Positions 1 through 4,275 are shown, counted from the stretch's first letter. The stretch: 11,973 nt of DNA from Campylobacteraceae bacterium (GCA_027030605.1 JALVEV010000107.1:1-11973), one strand, 5' to 3'. The notes: generated by a model not told the origin, from the letters alone. Translations and numbers: made by a program.

Positions 1-26
1 GTGCTATAGTGTTCCTTGAATAAATA

Positions 27-58
27 GTTGCCTCGGACGCTTCGCTTACCGAGGCAAC
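27..58. repeat. GC-rich hairpin at left border
   Basis: GTTGCCTCGG (27-36) is exactly complementary to CCGAGGCAAC (49-58) across a 12-base loop. There is no T-tract after it, so it is not a classical terminator. Its 3' arm shares the AAC at 56-58 with the outer stem of the neighbouring large fold, so the two structures exclude each other over those bases. The end motifs GTTGCCT and AGGCAAC are mutually complementary, as R' and R'' are in an excised cassette, but they do not fit the GTTRRRY/RYYYAAC consensus well. Confidence 0.6.
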
Positions 59-190
59 GGGGGCGCGGGTTGAACACCCGCTAGTTACCCGGCGCATTCG
101 CGCCAGGCAACAAGCGGGAGGAGCAGATGACCTCACCGTGAAATTTTAATTTCCCAATGAGGTCACTGCTCACCCGCGCCCCCGTTATAC
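56..190 (+). repeat. Three-way folded block ending in an R'-like GTTATAC (possible atypical attC)
   Basis: A perfect 15-base inverted repeat (56-70 with 172-186) encloses two further hairpins. Hairpin one is 77-118: outer stem CCCGCT/AGCGGG, inner stem GGCGC/GCGCC. Hairpin two is 121-171: GAGCAG, an unpaired A at 127, then TGACCTCA, pairing with TGAGGTCA-CTGCTC, with an inner GAAAT/ATTTC stem. The block ends in GTTATAC (184-190), matching the R' boxes of the downstream attC sites (GTTATAT, GTTATGT, GTTATCT), and a cassette gene begins 14 bases later. The single unpaired A resembles an attC extrahelical base. However, the perfect outer stem lacks the usual unpaired spacer, so the attC call is tentative. 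GC content is far above its surroundings. Confidence 0.5.
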
Positions 191-203
191 CCAAAGGAAA
201 ATT

Positions 204-509
204 ATGACACAAAGTGAAATTCAAACTTTAGCACAACAACTTGTTGATGCAAAATTAGAAATAAAAAAATTGCAAAATGAACAGAACATTATAAAATTAG
301 AATTATATGATAGTGCTAAAGGTGGTATTCAATGTAATGGAGGAAGAGTTTACTTTGTTGAAGAAAGAGAAGTTAATAGATTTAATCAAACAAAGTTAAA
401 AGAGTCTTTAGAAGAGCTTGGATTGAGTGCAAAAAAAATACAAGAAATATTTGATAAAAGTAAAATACAAACAACTATGGATGCAAATATTTATATTCAA
501 CTTGATTAG
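204..509 (+). CDS. Small coiled-coil-like protein, cassette cargo (unknown function)
   Basis: This is a 101-residue soluble protein that I do not recognise with confidence. The first 35 or so residues are charged and heptad-like, rich in Leu, Gln, Lys and Glu, suggesting a coiled coil. They are followed by a likely beta-hairpin around GGRVYFVEEREVNRFNQTKL and a helical C-terminal part. That arrangement recalls small phage-type proteins of the Gp157 or nuclease-inhibitor style, but this is only a resemblance of shape. The ATG is preceded by an AAAGGA ribosome binding site at 194-199. It is the first gene after the GTTATAC boundary, so it sits where a cassette's first gene should be. No attC separates it from the next gene pair, so both travel in one cassette. 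There is no signal peptide or membrane segment. Confidence 0.7.
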   Translation: MTQSEIQTLAQQLVDAKLEIKKLQNEQNIIKLELYDSAKGGIQCNGGRVYFVEEREVNRFNQTKLKESLEELGLSAKKIQEIFDKSKIQTTMDANIYIQLD

Positions 510-553
510 CTAGTTAAGAACATTAATAACAATATAAATCAACTTATTTTTGA

Positions 554-559
554 TATAAT
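554..559 (+). promoter_or_regulatory. -10 box of the first DUF4160-DUF2442 pair
   Basis: TATAAT in the context TTTTTGATATAATA lies 34 bases before the DUF4160 start, with no convincing -35 box, as is usual for Campylobacterota. A very similar TTTTTAGATATAATA precedes the second pair. Confidence 0.55.
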
Positions 560-593
560 AAACAAAAAGTTTTAAACAATTTTAGGAATACAA

Positions 594-854
594 ATGCCAG
601 AAATAAGCAGATTTTATGGAATAAGAATAACAATATATTTTGATGACCATCCACCATCACATTTTCATGCAGAATATGGAGAATACGAAGCAGTATTTTC
701 TATCGAAAATGGAGAGATGATAAATGGGGAATTGCCAAAAACAGCTAAAAAGTTAATCAAAAAATGGTATGGATTACAAAAAGAAAATATATTAAAAGCT
801 TGGGAACAAATTCAAAATGATGAAGTTTTTGAAAAAGTTCCACCATTAGATTAA
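594..854 (+). CDS. DUF4160 family protein (copy 1)
   Basis: This 86-residue protein has the DUF4160 pattern: N-terminal MPEISRFYGIRI, a YFDDHPPSHFHA segment with the family's His-x-His, a beta region ending in a GEL motif, and a C-terminal helix containing KAWEQIQ. The molecular role of DUF4160 is not established. It is very often encoded next to DUF2442, in an order that recalls toxin-antitoxin pairs. The start ATG has TAGGA at 581-585 upstream. The gene is followed after 13 bases by its DUF2442 partner, whose ribosome binding site starts right after the stop codon. It appears intact and has its own -10 box. Family call is confident; a toxin-like role is inference. Confidence 0.88.
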   Translation: MPEISRFYGIRITIYFDDHPPSHFHAEYGEYEAVFSIENGEMINGELPKTAKKLIKKWYGLQKENILKAWEQIQNDEVFEKVPPLD

Positions 855-867
855 AAGGAGATGTAAA

Positions 868-1101
868 ATGATACTAAATGTTGTAAAAGCAGATTATATT
901 AATGATTTTAAAATTAAAGTTTTATTCAACGATGGATTAGAAAAAATTGTTGATTTAAAGAATTACATCAATTCAAAAAAACATCCATTTTTCCAACCAC
1001 TAAAAAATGTTAATGAATTTAAAAAATTTCAAGTACATAGAACATTGGTTTGGGATAATGGAGCAGATATAGCACCTGAATATTTATACGAAAAAGTATA
1101 A
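868..1101 (+). CDS. DUF2442 family protein (copy 1)
   Basis: This 77-residue small beta-rich protein fits DUF2442: an N-terminal strand pair (KADYINDFKIKVLFNDGLEKIVDL), the HPFFQPLKN segment, and a C-terminal LVWDNGADIAPEYLYE, a characteristic ending of this subfamily. A strong ribosome binding site, AAGGAG at 855-860, lies 7 bases before the ATG. It is the second gene of the pair with DUF4160. Its stop codon (1099-1101) lies inside the R'' box of the following attC, which is typical of the tight packing of cassette genes. Function is unknown; acting as partner or antidote of DUF4160 is inference from constant pairing. Confidence 0.88.
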   Translation: MILNVVKADYINDFKIKVLFNDGLEKIVDLKNYINSKKHPFFQPLKNVNEFKKFQVHRTLVWDNGADIAPEYLYEKV

Positions 1102-1163
1102 CAAAACATAGGAGTGAATAAATGCCCTCTCGGGCATTTATTCACTCTACTCAACCGTTATAT
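1096..1163 (+). repeat. attC site 1
   Basis: R'' GTATAAC (1096-1102) pairs with R' GTTATAT (1157-1163). Between them the arm AGTGAATAAATGCCC pairs exactly with GGGCATTTATTCACT around a TCTC loop. Outside this, TAG on the left pairs with CTA on the right once one extra G in the left arm (TAGGAG) is left unpaired, which gives the extrahelical base expected of attC. The stretch from TATAAC to GTTAT is identical to attC site 2. The site sits between the stop codon of a DUF2442 gene and the next cassette gene. Confidence 0.87.
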
Positions 1164-1193
1164 CCAAAAATCCAAATATCTCTGGAATTTTGA
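1122..1193 (+). other. Mini-ORF starting inside attC 1
   Basis: AGGAG (1110-1114), 7 bases of spacing and ATG (1122) form a good translation start within the attC left arm. The 23-codon frame reads through the hairpin, the R' box and into the next cassette, ending in TGA at 1191-1193. The peptide begins MPSRAFIHSTQPLYP. Whether it is translated is unknown. Its possible role is to open the attC hairpin in mRNA or bring ribosomes to the downstream gene. Confidence 0.35.
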
Positions 1194-1244
1194 ATATGCC
1201 TATTTTGAAAGAAATTGGTAAATTTTAATTTTAGAGGTTTTCAG

Positions 1245-1577
1245 ATGAAAAAATTAACCTTAGGAATAGTTGTCATAGGATTGTTAGTAGCGTTAGTCCT
1301 CACACAAGATTCAACTGTTACATCAAAAGATGAACTATCTTGTTCAAGTTTTAATTATATACAATATGCAGTAAAAGGAATAGCAGAATCAAAAGGTATG
1401 GAATATGGTAATGCCTATTTGTCTGGTTGGTTAAGTCATGCAGATTGTAAAAATATAACAGAAGGTATGAATTTAAAAATAATTAAAGTTAAGAATTTTG
1501 ATAAAAATTATGCTGGATATACAAAAGGTTTACTTGTAAAAATGCCAATAGGTACAACAACTTGGATAGCAAGATAA
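1245..1577 (+). CDS. Small exported protein, cassette cargo (unknown function)
   Basis: I chose the ATG at 1245 because AGAGG lies 8-12 bases upstream and the protein then begins with a classic signal: MKK, a hydrophobic stretch to about residue 19 (LTLGIVVIGLLVALVLT), then a polar region. A longer TTG start at 1215 would put a non-signal stretch in front. The mature part, about 90 residues, has two cysteines (in the ELSCSSF and HADCKN segments) that could form a disulfide in the periplasm, and a YGNAYLSGWLSHADC stretch. No lipobox is present. I do not recognise the family. It is the first gene of the second cassette and lies upstream of a separately promoted DUF4160-DUF2442 pair. Confidence 0.7.
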   Translation: MKKLTLGIVVIGLLVALVLTQDSTVTSKDELSCSSFNYIQYAVKGIAESKGMEYGNAYLSGWLSHADCKNITEGMNLKIIKVKNFDKNYAGYTKGLLVKMPIGTTTWIAR

Positions 1578-1630
1578 AATTCATACTTTAAGCCTTATTA
1601 AATAGGTAAGAAACAATCAGTTTTTTTAGA

Positions 1631-1636
1631 TATAAT
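1631..1636 (+). promoter_or_regulatory. -10 box of the second DUF4160-DUF2442 pair
   Basis: TATAAT in TTTTTTTAGATATAATATTC lies 27 bases before the TTG start of DUF4160 copy 2. It closely resembles the sequence before copy 1, suggesting that the pair carries its own promoter when it moves. Confidence 0.55.
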
Positions 1637-1663
1637 ATTCAAAACTCAAATAAGGACTTAATA

Positions 1664-1891
1664 TTGCCAACCTTATTAAATAAATATGGTTTTAAGTTTT
1701 TCTTTTATGCAAATGAACACGAACCAAAACATATTCATGTGGCAAGAAGTGACGGCTTTGCAAAAGTTGAATTAAAAGAGTTAAAGGTAGTTCAAAATTA
1801 CTTAAAACCAAAAGATTTAAAGTTAGCACTTGAAATCATAAAAGAAAATAAAGATGAATTTGAAAGGATTTGGGATGAATGGTTTAATTAA
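1664..1891 (+). CDS. DUF4160 family protein (copy 2, TTG start)
   Basis: This 75-residue protein matches DUF4160: MPTLLNKYGFKFFFYANEHEPKHIHVARSDG, with the conserved His-x-His (HIHV), followed by a KVELKEL strand and the C-terminal helix EFERIWDEWFN. The start is TTG, supported by the family's usual MPT opening and by AAGGAC about 9 bases upstream. The gene overlaps its DUF2442 partner by 17 bases, so the two are probably translationally coupled. It differs strongly from copies 1 and 3, so the three pairs came from different lineages. Role unknown; toxin-like function is inference. Confidence 0.86.
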   Translation: MPTLLNKYGFKFFFYANEHEPKHIHVARSDGFAKVELKELKVVQNYLKPKDLKLALEIIKENKDEFERIWDEWFN

Positions 1892-2117
1892 AGGAAAAGA
1901 GGTTCATTTTGATGAAGAGTATCTTCATGTAAAACTTGAAGATGACAGAATTATATCTACACCTATTCAATGGTATAAACCATTACAAAAAGCCACAATA
2001 GAACAACTAAGAGATTATAAATTTATCTGTTTAAATACAGGTATTGAATGGGAAGCACTCGATTATCATTTAAGTATAGAAAGTATGTTAAGAGTTTCAC
2101 TTGAAAAAGTAGCGTAA
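1875..2117 (+). CDS. DUF2442 family protein (copy 2)
   Basis: This 80-residue protein fits DUF2442: HFDEEYLHVKLEDDRIISTPIQWYKPLQ with the strand-turn-strand core, then CLNTGIEWEALDYHLSIESML, the family's Trp/aspartate-rich end. I chose the ATG at 1875 because AAAGGA (1863-1868) is well spaced before it, and the upstream in-frame ATG at 1854 lacks a comparable site. It overlaps the end of DUF4160 copy 2. The attC R'' box starts three bases after its stop codon. Function unknown. Confidence 0.85.
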   Translation: MNGLIKGKEVHFDEEYLHVKLEDDRIISTPIQWYKPLQKATIEQLRDYKFICLNTGIEWEALDYHLSIESMLRVSLEKVA

Positions 2118-2119
2118 AG

Positions 2120-2187
2120 ATATAACAAAACATAGGAGTGAATAAATGCCCTCTCGGGCATTTATTCACTCTACTCAACCGTTATGT
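2120..2187 (+). repeat. attC site 2
   Basis: R'' ATATAAC (2120-2126) and R' GTTATGT (2181-2187) flank the same perfect AGTGAATAAATGCCC/GGGCATTTATTCACT stem, TCTC loop and single extra G as in attC 1. The two sites are identical from TATAAC to GTTAT and differ just outside, as expected when different cassettes join at R'. Confidence 0.87.
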
Positions 2188-2247
2188 CTAAGAAGTCATA
2201 TTATTTTAAAATTTTGCTATATCTTTTTAGATAAATTTATTTTTTAG
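2146..2247 (+). other. Mini-ORF starting inside attC 2
   Basis: The same AGGAG plus ATG start as in attC 1 opens a 33-codon frame running out of attC 2 into cassette 3. Its TAG stop (2245-2247) overlaps the TAGGGG ribosome binding site of the next gene, whose ATG is 9 bases further on. This would allow translational coupling of attC-initiated ribosomes to the cargo gene. Translation is not proven. Confidence 0.35.
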
Positions 2248-2256
2248 GGGTGTATT

Positions 2257-2460
2257 ATGTTATTTAGTGCAGTTATGGTGATTGTTGGAATTATTCTTAT
2301 AAATATGCCAGTTAGTAGCTTGATTATAGGAAAAATCCTAATTCTAATTGGAATACTTAGCTTTTTTGGTGATATTTTTGTATTTTTATTTAGTATGATA
2401 GGAAGATTTTTTAGATTCCTTTTTGGTATCAATCCAGATAAAGATGAAGTAAAAAAATAA
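2257..2460 (+). CDS. Small membrane protein, cassette cargo
   Basis: This 67-residue protein is almost entirely hydrophobic up to about residue 55, with two likely membrane helices (about 3-24 and 25-50, separated by the short GKI segment). A short charged cytoplasmic tail, PDKDEVKK, follows. No family is recognisable; small two-helix membrane proteins of this kind are common cassette cargo. AGGGG lies about 8 bases before the ATG. It is the first gene of the third cassette and sits just after the end of the mini-ORF initiated in attC 2. Confidence 0.68.
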   Translation: MLFSAVMVIVGIILINMPVSSLIIGKILILIGILSFFGDIFVFLFSMIGRFFRFLFGINPDKDEVKK

Positions 2461-2559
2461 AATGATGTGTCCCAAAAAACTAGACACCTAAATCATAAAA
2501 AAATTCATAAAAGAGTAAATTACAAAAATCAGTAAAGACATCAGAGTGACAAAACATGT

Positions 2560-2565
2560 TAAAAT
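2560..2565 (+). promoter_or_regulatory. Possible extended -10 of the third DUF4160-DUF2442 pair
   Basis: TGTTAAAAT gives a TG-extended -10 (TAAAAT) 28 bases before the ATG of the broken DUF4160 gene. It is weaker than the TATAAT boxes before copies 1 and 2. Confidence 0.35.
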
Positions 2566-2593
2566 GAGAGAAAAAAATAGCTAGGAAATATAA

Positions 2594-2865
2594 ATGCCAA
2601 CAGTATTAAAAGTTAAAGGCTATCGTTTCTTCTTCTTTTCAAGAGAGGAGTTAAGACAACATATTCATATACAAAGCCAAAAAGGTGAAGCTAAATTTTC
2701 TCACAGAGAGTGCTATAAGCACAAGGGCTTGACCCTCAAATTTAATTAGCAAAAAATTACAAACTATCAAGAAGAGAGCTAAACGAAATTGAAAAGATAA
2801 TTGAAGAACACTATGAAGAATTTATCAAAGCATGGGAGGAACATTTTGGAAACGGAAGTAACTAA
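2594..2865 (+). pseudogene. DUF4160 family gene (copy 3), broken
   Basis: The opening MPTVLKVKGYRFFFFSREELRQHIHIQS is clearly DUF4160, including His-x-His. At codon 35 a 26-base insertion (2700-2725) breaks the frame. After it the family sequence resumes in another frame as LDPQI, LAKNYKLSRRELNEIEKI, and the end FIKAWEEHFGNGSN, stopping at 2863-2865. The resumed frame also carries TAA at 2743-2745 where family members usually have Glu (GAA), so it is doubly inactivated. As read directly, only a 52-residue product ending at an early stop is made. The partner DUF2442 gene overlaps its 3' end and remains open. The third residue series is closer to the common MPT-type DUF4160 than to copy 1. Confidence 0.85.
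2700..2725. other. 26-base insertion with palindrome inside DUF4160 copy 3
   Basis: The interrupted codons rejoin to a normal family sequence (AAATTTT then GGCTTGACC) if CTCACAGAGAGTGCTATAAGCACAAG is removed. The insert contains a perfect palindrome GTGCT-ATA-AGCAC (2710-2722). There is no obvious target duplication longer than one or two bases. Its origin is unknown. Confidence 0.55.
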
Positions 2866-3079
2866 TATATCAAGTCATGGATTATGGATACTATCAAATG
2901 GAAAGGAATTTTTTCTATCTTATGAAAATTTTCCATGGTTTAAAGATAAAACAGTAAATGACATTACAAAAGTTGTGAGTTTTGGACAAGGACATTTGTA
3001 TTGGGAAAATTTAGATGTAGATTTGAGTTTGGAGATGATAGAACACCCTGAAAGATTTCCTCTACAGTCTAACACATAA
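2813..3079 (+). CDS. DUF2442 family protein (copy 3)
   Basis: This 88-residue protein is a clear DUF2442 member of the subfamily that opens LSKHGRNILETEVTNISSHG and continues with FFLSYENFPWFKDKTV and HLYWENLDVDLSLEMIEHPERFPL. I chose ATG 2813 because that subfamily normally starts just before the LSKHG segment; a TTG at 2801 is also possible. The first 53 bases overlap the 3' end of the broken DUF4160 gene. The reading frame is intact although the partner is a pseudogene. The stop codon (3077-3079) lies in the R'' box of an attC remnant. Function unknown. Confidence 0.83.
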   Translation: MKNLSKHGRNILETEVTNISSHGLWILSNGKEFFLSYENFPWFKDKTVNDITKVVSFGQGHLYWENLDVDLSLEMIEHPERFPLQSNT

Positions 3080-3103
3080 CAAATCATAGGAGTGAATAAA
3101 TGC
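3074..3103 (+). repeat. attC left-arm remnant
   Basis: ACATAAC followed by AAATCATAGGAGTGAATAAATGC matches the left half of attC 1 and 2 (one substitution plus spacer differences). The match stops at the loop: the right arm, L' and R' are missing, and MNT coding sequence follows directly. This is the scar of a deletion that fused two cassettes. Confidence 0.8.
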
Positions 3104-3408
3104 AAGAACCTACATTAAAATTATTACAACAAGCAAAAGAGTATTATTCAAATGAAGGATTTAATATACTTGGATTTTTTGGCTCTTATGCAAGAGGAGA
3201 AGCAACTCCTCAAAGTGATATAGATATTTTGTATGAACTTAATGAAAAGTTTATCAAAAATTATAAGGGATTTTTAGCTTTTTCTAGGCTTAGTGAGATT
3301 AAAGAGGAGTTAAAAAGATTTTTGAGAGTAGATGTAGATATATCTGCTAAGAGTGGATTGAGTAGGACAGCAGAAAAATATATTATGAAAGATTTAAAAT
3401 ATGTCTAA
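3100..3408 (+). CDS. mntA: MntA-like minimal nucleotidyltransferase (type VII antitoxin)
   Basis: This 102-residue protein carries the minimal nucleotidyltransferase signature: GS (28-29), ten residues, then D40-I-D42 (GSYARGEATPQSDIDI), and a third acidic motif VDVDI with D78/D80. In characterised systems MntA adds AMP units to a tyrosine of its HEPN partner HepT and so silences its RNase activity. The gene overlaps the HEPN gene by 8 bases, the usual antitoxin-first order. The start is unambiguous: an in-frame TAA lies immediately upstream (3097-3099), and AGGAG (3088-3092) is 7 bases from the ATG. Both the ribosome binding site and the ATG come from the attC remnant. All catalytic residues are present, so it should be active although its toxin gene is broken. 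Confidence 0.88.
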   Translation: MQEPTLKLLQQAKEYYSNEGFNILGFFGSYARGEATPQSDIDILYELNEKFIKNYKGFLAFSRLSEIKEELKRFLRVDVDISAKSGLSRTAEKYIMKDLKYV

Positions 3409-3737
3409 AATTTCAGATACATCACGACTTGAATTTATTTTGGAGATGATAGAGGATATAGAGTTTATTATCAAAGAAAACAACTCATTGAGTAAAGCTT
3501 TAAATAGTCGTATTGGAAAACATGCACTACTAATTGTGTTTAATGCAAATAGGTGAGACACTTCATAAAATTAAATATGAAGAGATTAGAAAAGAGTTAT
3601 CTGTAAAAGGTGCTTATGATGTAAGAAATTTTATTGCTCATGATTATTAGGGTGTTGAGTTGGGATTGATTGATAATATTTTGAGATATTTAATTCCTGA
3701 ACTTAAAATGACAATAGAGAATCTAAAAAAGATATAA
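3401..3737 (+). pseudogene. hepT: HepT-like HEPN toxin (type VII), broken
   Basis: The first frame reads MSKISDTSRLEFILEMIEDI to GKHALLIV, a HEPN/DUF86 opening, and then runs into TGA at 3554-3556. Removing one T from the TTT at 3539-3541 restores the family sequence LMQIGETLHKI, and the frame continues through the signature RNFIAHDY (3624-3647), which is the RX4HXY motif holding the ribonuclease residues and the AMP-accepting tyrosine. A TAG (3648-3650) follows this tyrosine at once, where a Glu codon is expected, and the frame ends at 3735-3737 in the attC R'' box. Two independent lesions make a sequencing error unlikely as the sole cause. The antitoxin gene is intact. Confidence 0.88.
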
Positions 3738-3799
3738 CAAATAATAGGAGTGAATAACTGCCCTCTTGGGTATTTACTCACTCTACTCAACTGTTATCT
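3732..3799 (+). repeat. attC site 3 (terminal, degenerate)
   Basis: R'' ATATAAC (3732-3738) and R' GTTATCT (3793-3799) flank a copy of the same stem with several changes. AGTGAATAACTGCCC pairs imperfectly with GGGTATTTACTCACT, with at least two mismatches and a G-T pair, and the loop is TCTT. The extra G is kept. The ATG seen in attC 1 and 2 is CTG here, so the mini-ORF start is weakened. This is the last attC; its R' box contains the stop codon of the reverse gene beyond. Confidence 0.82.
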
Positions 3800-4240
3800 A
3801 AACATCTTCCCAAGCATATCCATAGCACCCTCAGCACCACCTATCTTCTCAAGCATACTATCTACAAGAGAGTTTTCACCAGAGGTTGCTTGGTCAACTA
3901 AATTTGGTAAAGCATCTGCCAATGCACCCTTTGCTGACTCTTCACTTAAACCTAAGTTTGAAGCAAACTCAGAGATTTTATCTGAACCCAATAGGTCAGT
4001 AATAGAGTCTATAGAGATAGGCATATTTTCACCATTACCTAACCATGAACCAACAATCTCACTTAGCCCCTCTCCATTGGTCATATTTGAGACAATAGAG
4101 CTAAGGTCTAAACCATTCTCACCACCAAGCAAAGAACCTAATGCGTTAGTAATACTATCTGCATCAAGTCCTGTTGTTGCATCATCACTATTTCCCTGAA
4201 TAATATCTGCACCCATTTTTAGTAACTCTGTTAAATCCAT
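3794..4240 (-). CDS. YidB/DUF937 family protein
   Basis: This 148-residue protein is rich in Gly, Ser, Asp and Leu. It has repeated LGSLLGG-type stretches and the YidB signature GSWLGNGENMPISIDSITDLLG, followed by the helical LGLSEESAKGALADALPNLVDQ segment. The family is widespread and its role is unclear; no signal peptide is visible. The ATG has AAGGAT about 7 bases upstream. A TATACT -10 box (4270-4275, minus strand) lies 30 bases before it. The TAA stop is inside the R' box of the last attC, so the gene marks the edge of the cassette array. It is probably chromosomal rather than cassette cargo, because no further attC follows. Confidence 0.82.
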   Translation of the reverse strand: MDLTELLKMGADIIQGNSDDATTGLDADSITNALGSLLGGENGLDLSSIVSNMTNGEGLSEIVGSWLGNGENMPISIDSITDLLGSDKISEFASNLGLSEESAKGALADALPNLVDQATSGENSLVDSMLEKIGGAEGAMDMLGKMFR

Positions 4241-4269
4241 TATTTATCCTTGTTTATTTAAATGCATTT

Positions 4270-4275
4270 AGTATA
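4270..4275 (-). promoter_or_regulatory. -10 box for the yidB-like gene
   Basis: TATACT on the minus strand, in the context TTTTTTAGCTATACTAAATG, is 29 bases before the ATG, with no clear -35 box. Confidence 0.4.

Larger units (their letters stand above)
27..3799 (+). mobile_element. Distal end of an integron gene-cassette array
   Basis: All genes here lie on the plus strand and are separated by imperfect palindromes with the attC layout: a RTATAAC-type R'' box, a long stem with one extra unpaired base, and a GTTATNY-type R' box. Taking the cut inside G|TT of each R' box, cassettes run about 185-1157, 1158-2181 and 2182-3793, the last being a fusion. No integrase or attI is visible, so this is either the far end of a long array whose integrase lies to the left, or an attC cluster without integrase. 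The near-identity of the attC sites resembles chromosomal (sedentary) integrons. The left limit is uncertain because the 27-190 block is not a canonical attC. Confidence 0.8.

Noticed and set aside
27..58. Rho-independent terminator
   Set aside because: The stem is strong but no T-tract follows on either strand.
56..190. Retron-type non-coding RNA
   Set aside because: The flanking inverted repeats and internal hairpins recall a retron RNA, but no reverse transcriptase follows, only a 101-residue protein without RT motifs.
1..203. attI site and cassette promoter
   Set aside because: No integrase gene, no recognisable simple site with flanking promoter; the folded block looks more like a two-armed site or RNA.
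510..593. Lost attC between the first cargo gene and DUF4160 copy 1
   Set aside because: ATAACAA occurs at about 526-532, but there is no stem, loop or R' box; too little to call a remnant.
2244..2432. Minus-strand frame opposite the small membrane protein
   Set aside because: Ile/Lys/Asn/Pro-rich antisense translation with no start signal; the plus-strand membrane protein is far more plausible.
2710..2722. Link between GTGCTATA at the window start and in the 26-base insert
   Set aside because: The shared stretch is only about eight bases, as can happen by chance, and the palindrome is not present at the window start.
2920..3105. Minus-strand frame opposite DUF2442 copy 3
   Set aside because: Antisense to a recognisable DUF2442 gene and without a ribosome binding site.
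1096..3799. CRISPR array
   Set aside because: The repeats are only four, about 1 kb apart, palindromic and separated by genes.
3750..4199. Plus-strand open frame of 149 codons
   Set aside because: It is antisense to the yidB-like gene, begins inside an attC and has low-complexity Ser/Pro composition typical of a shadow frame.
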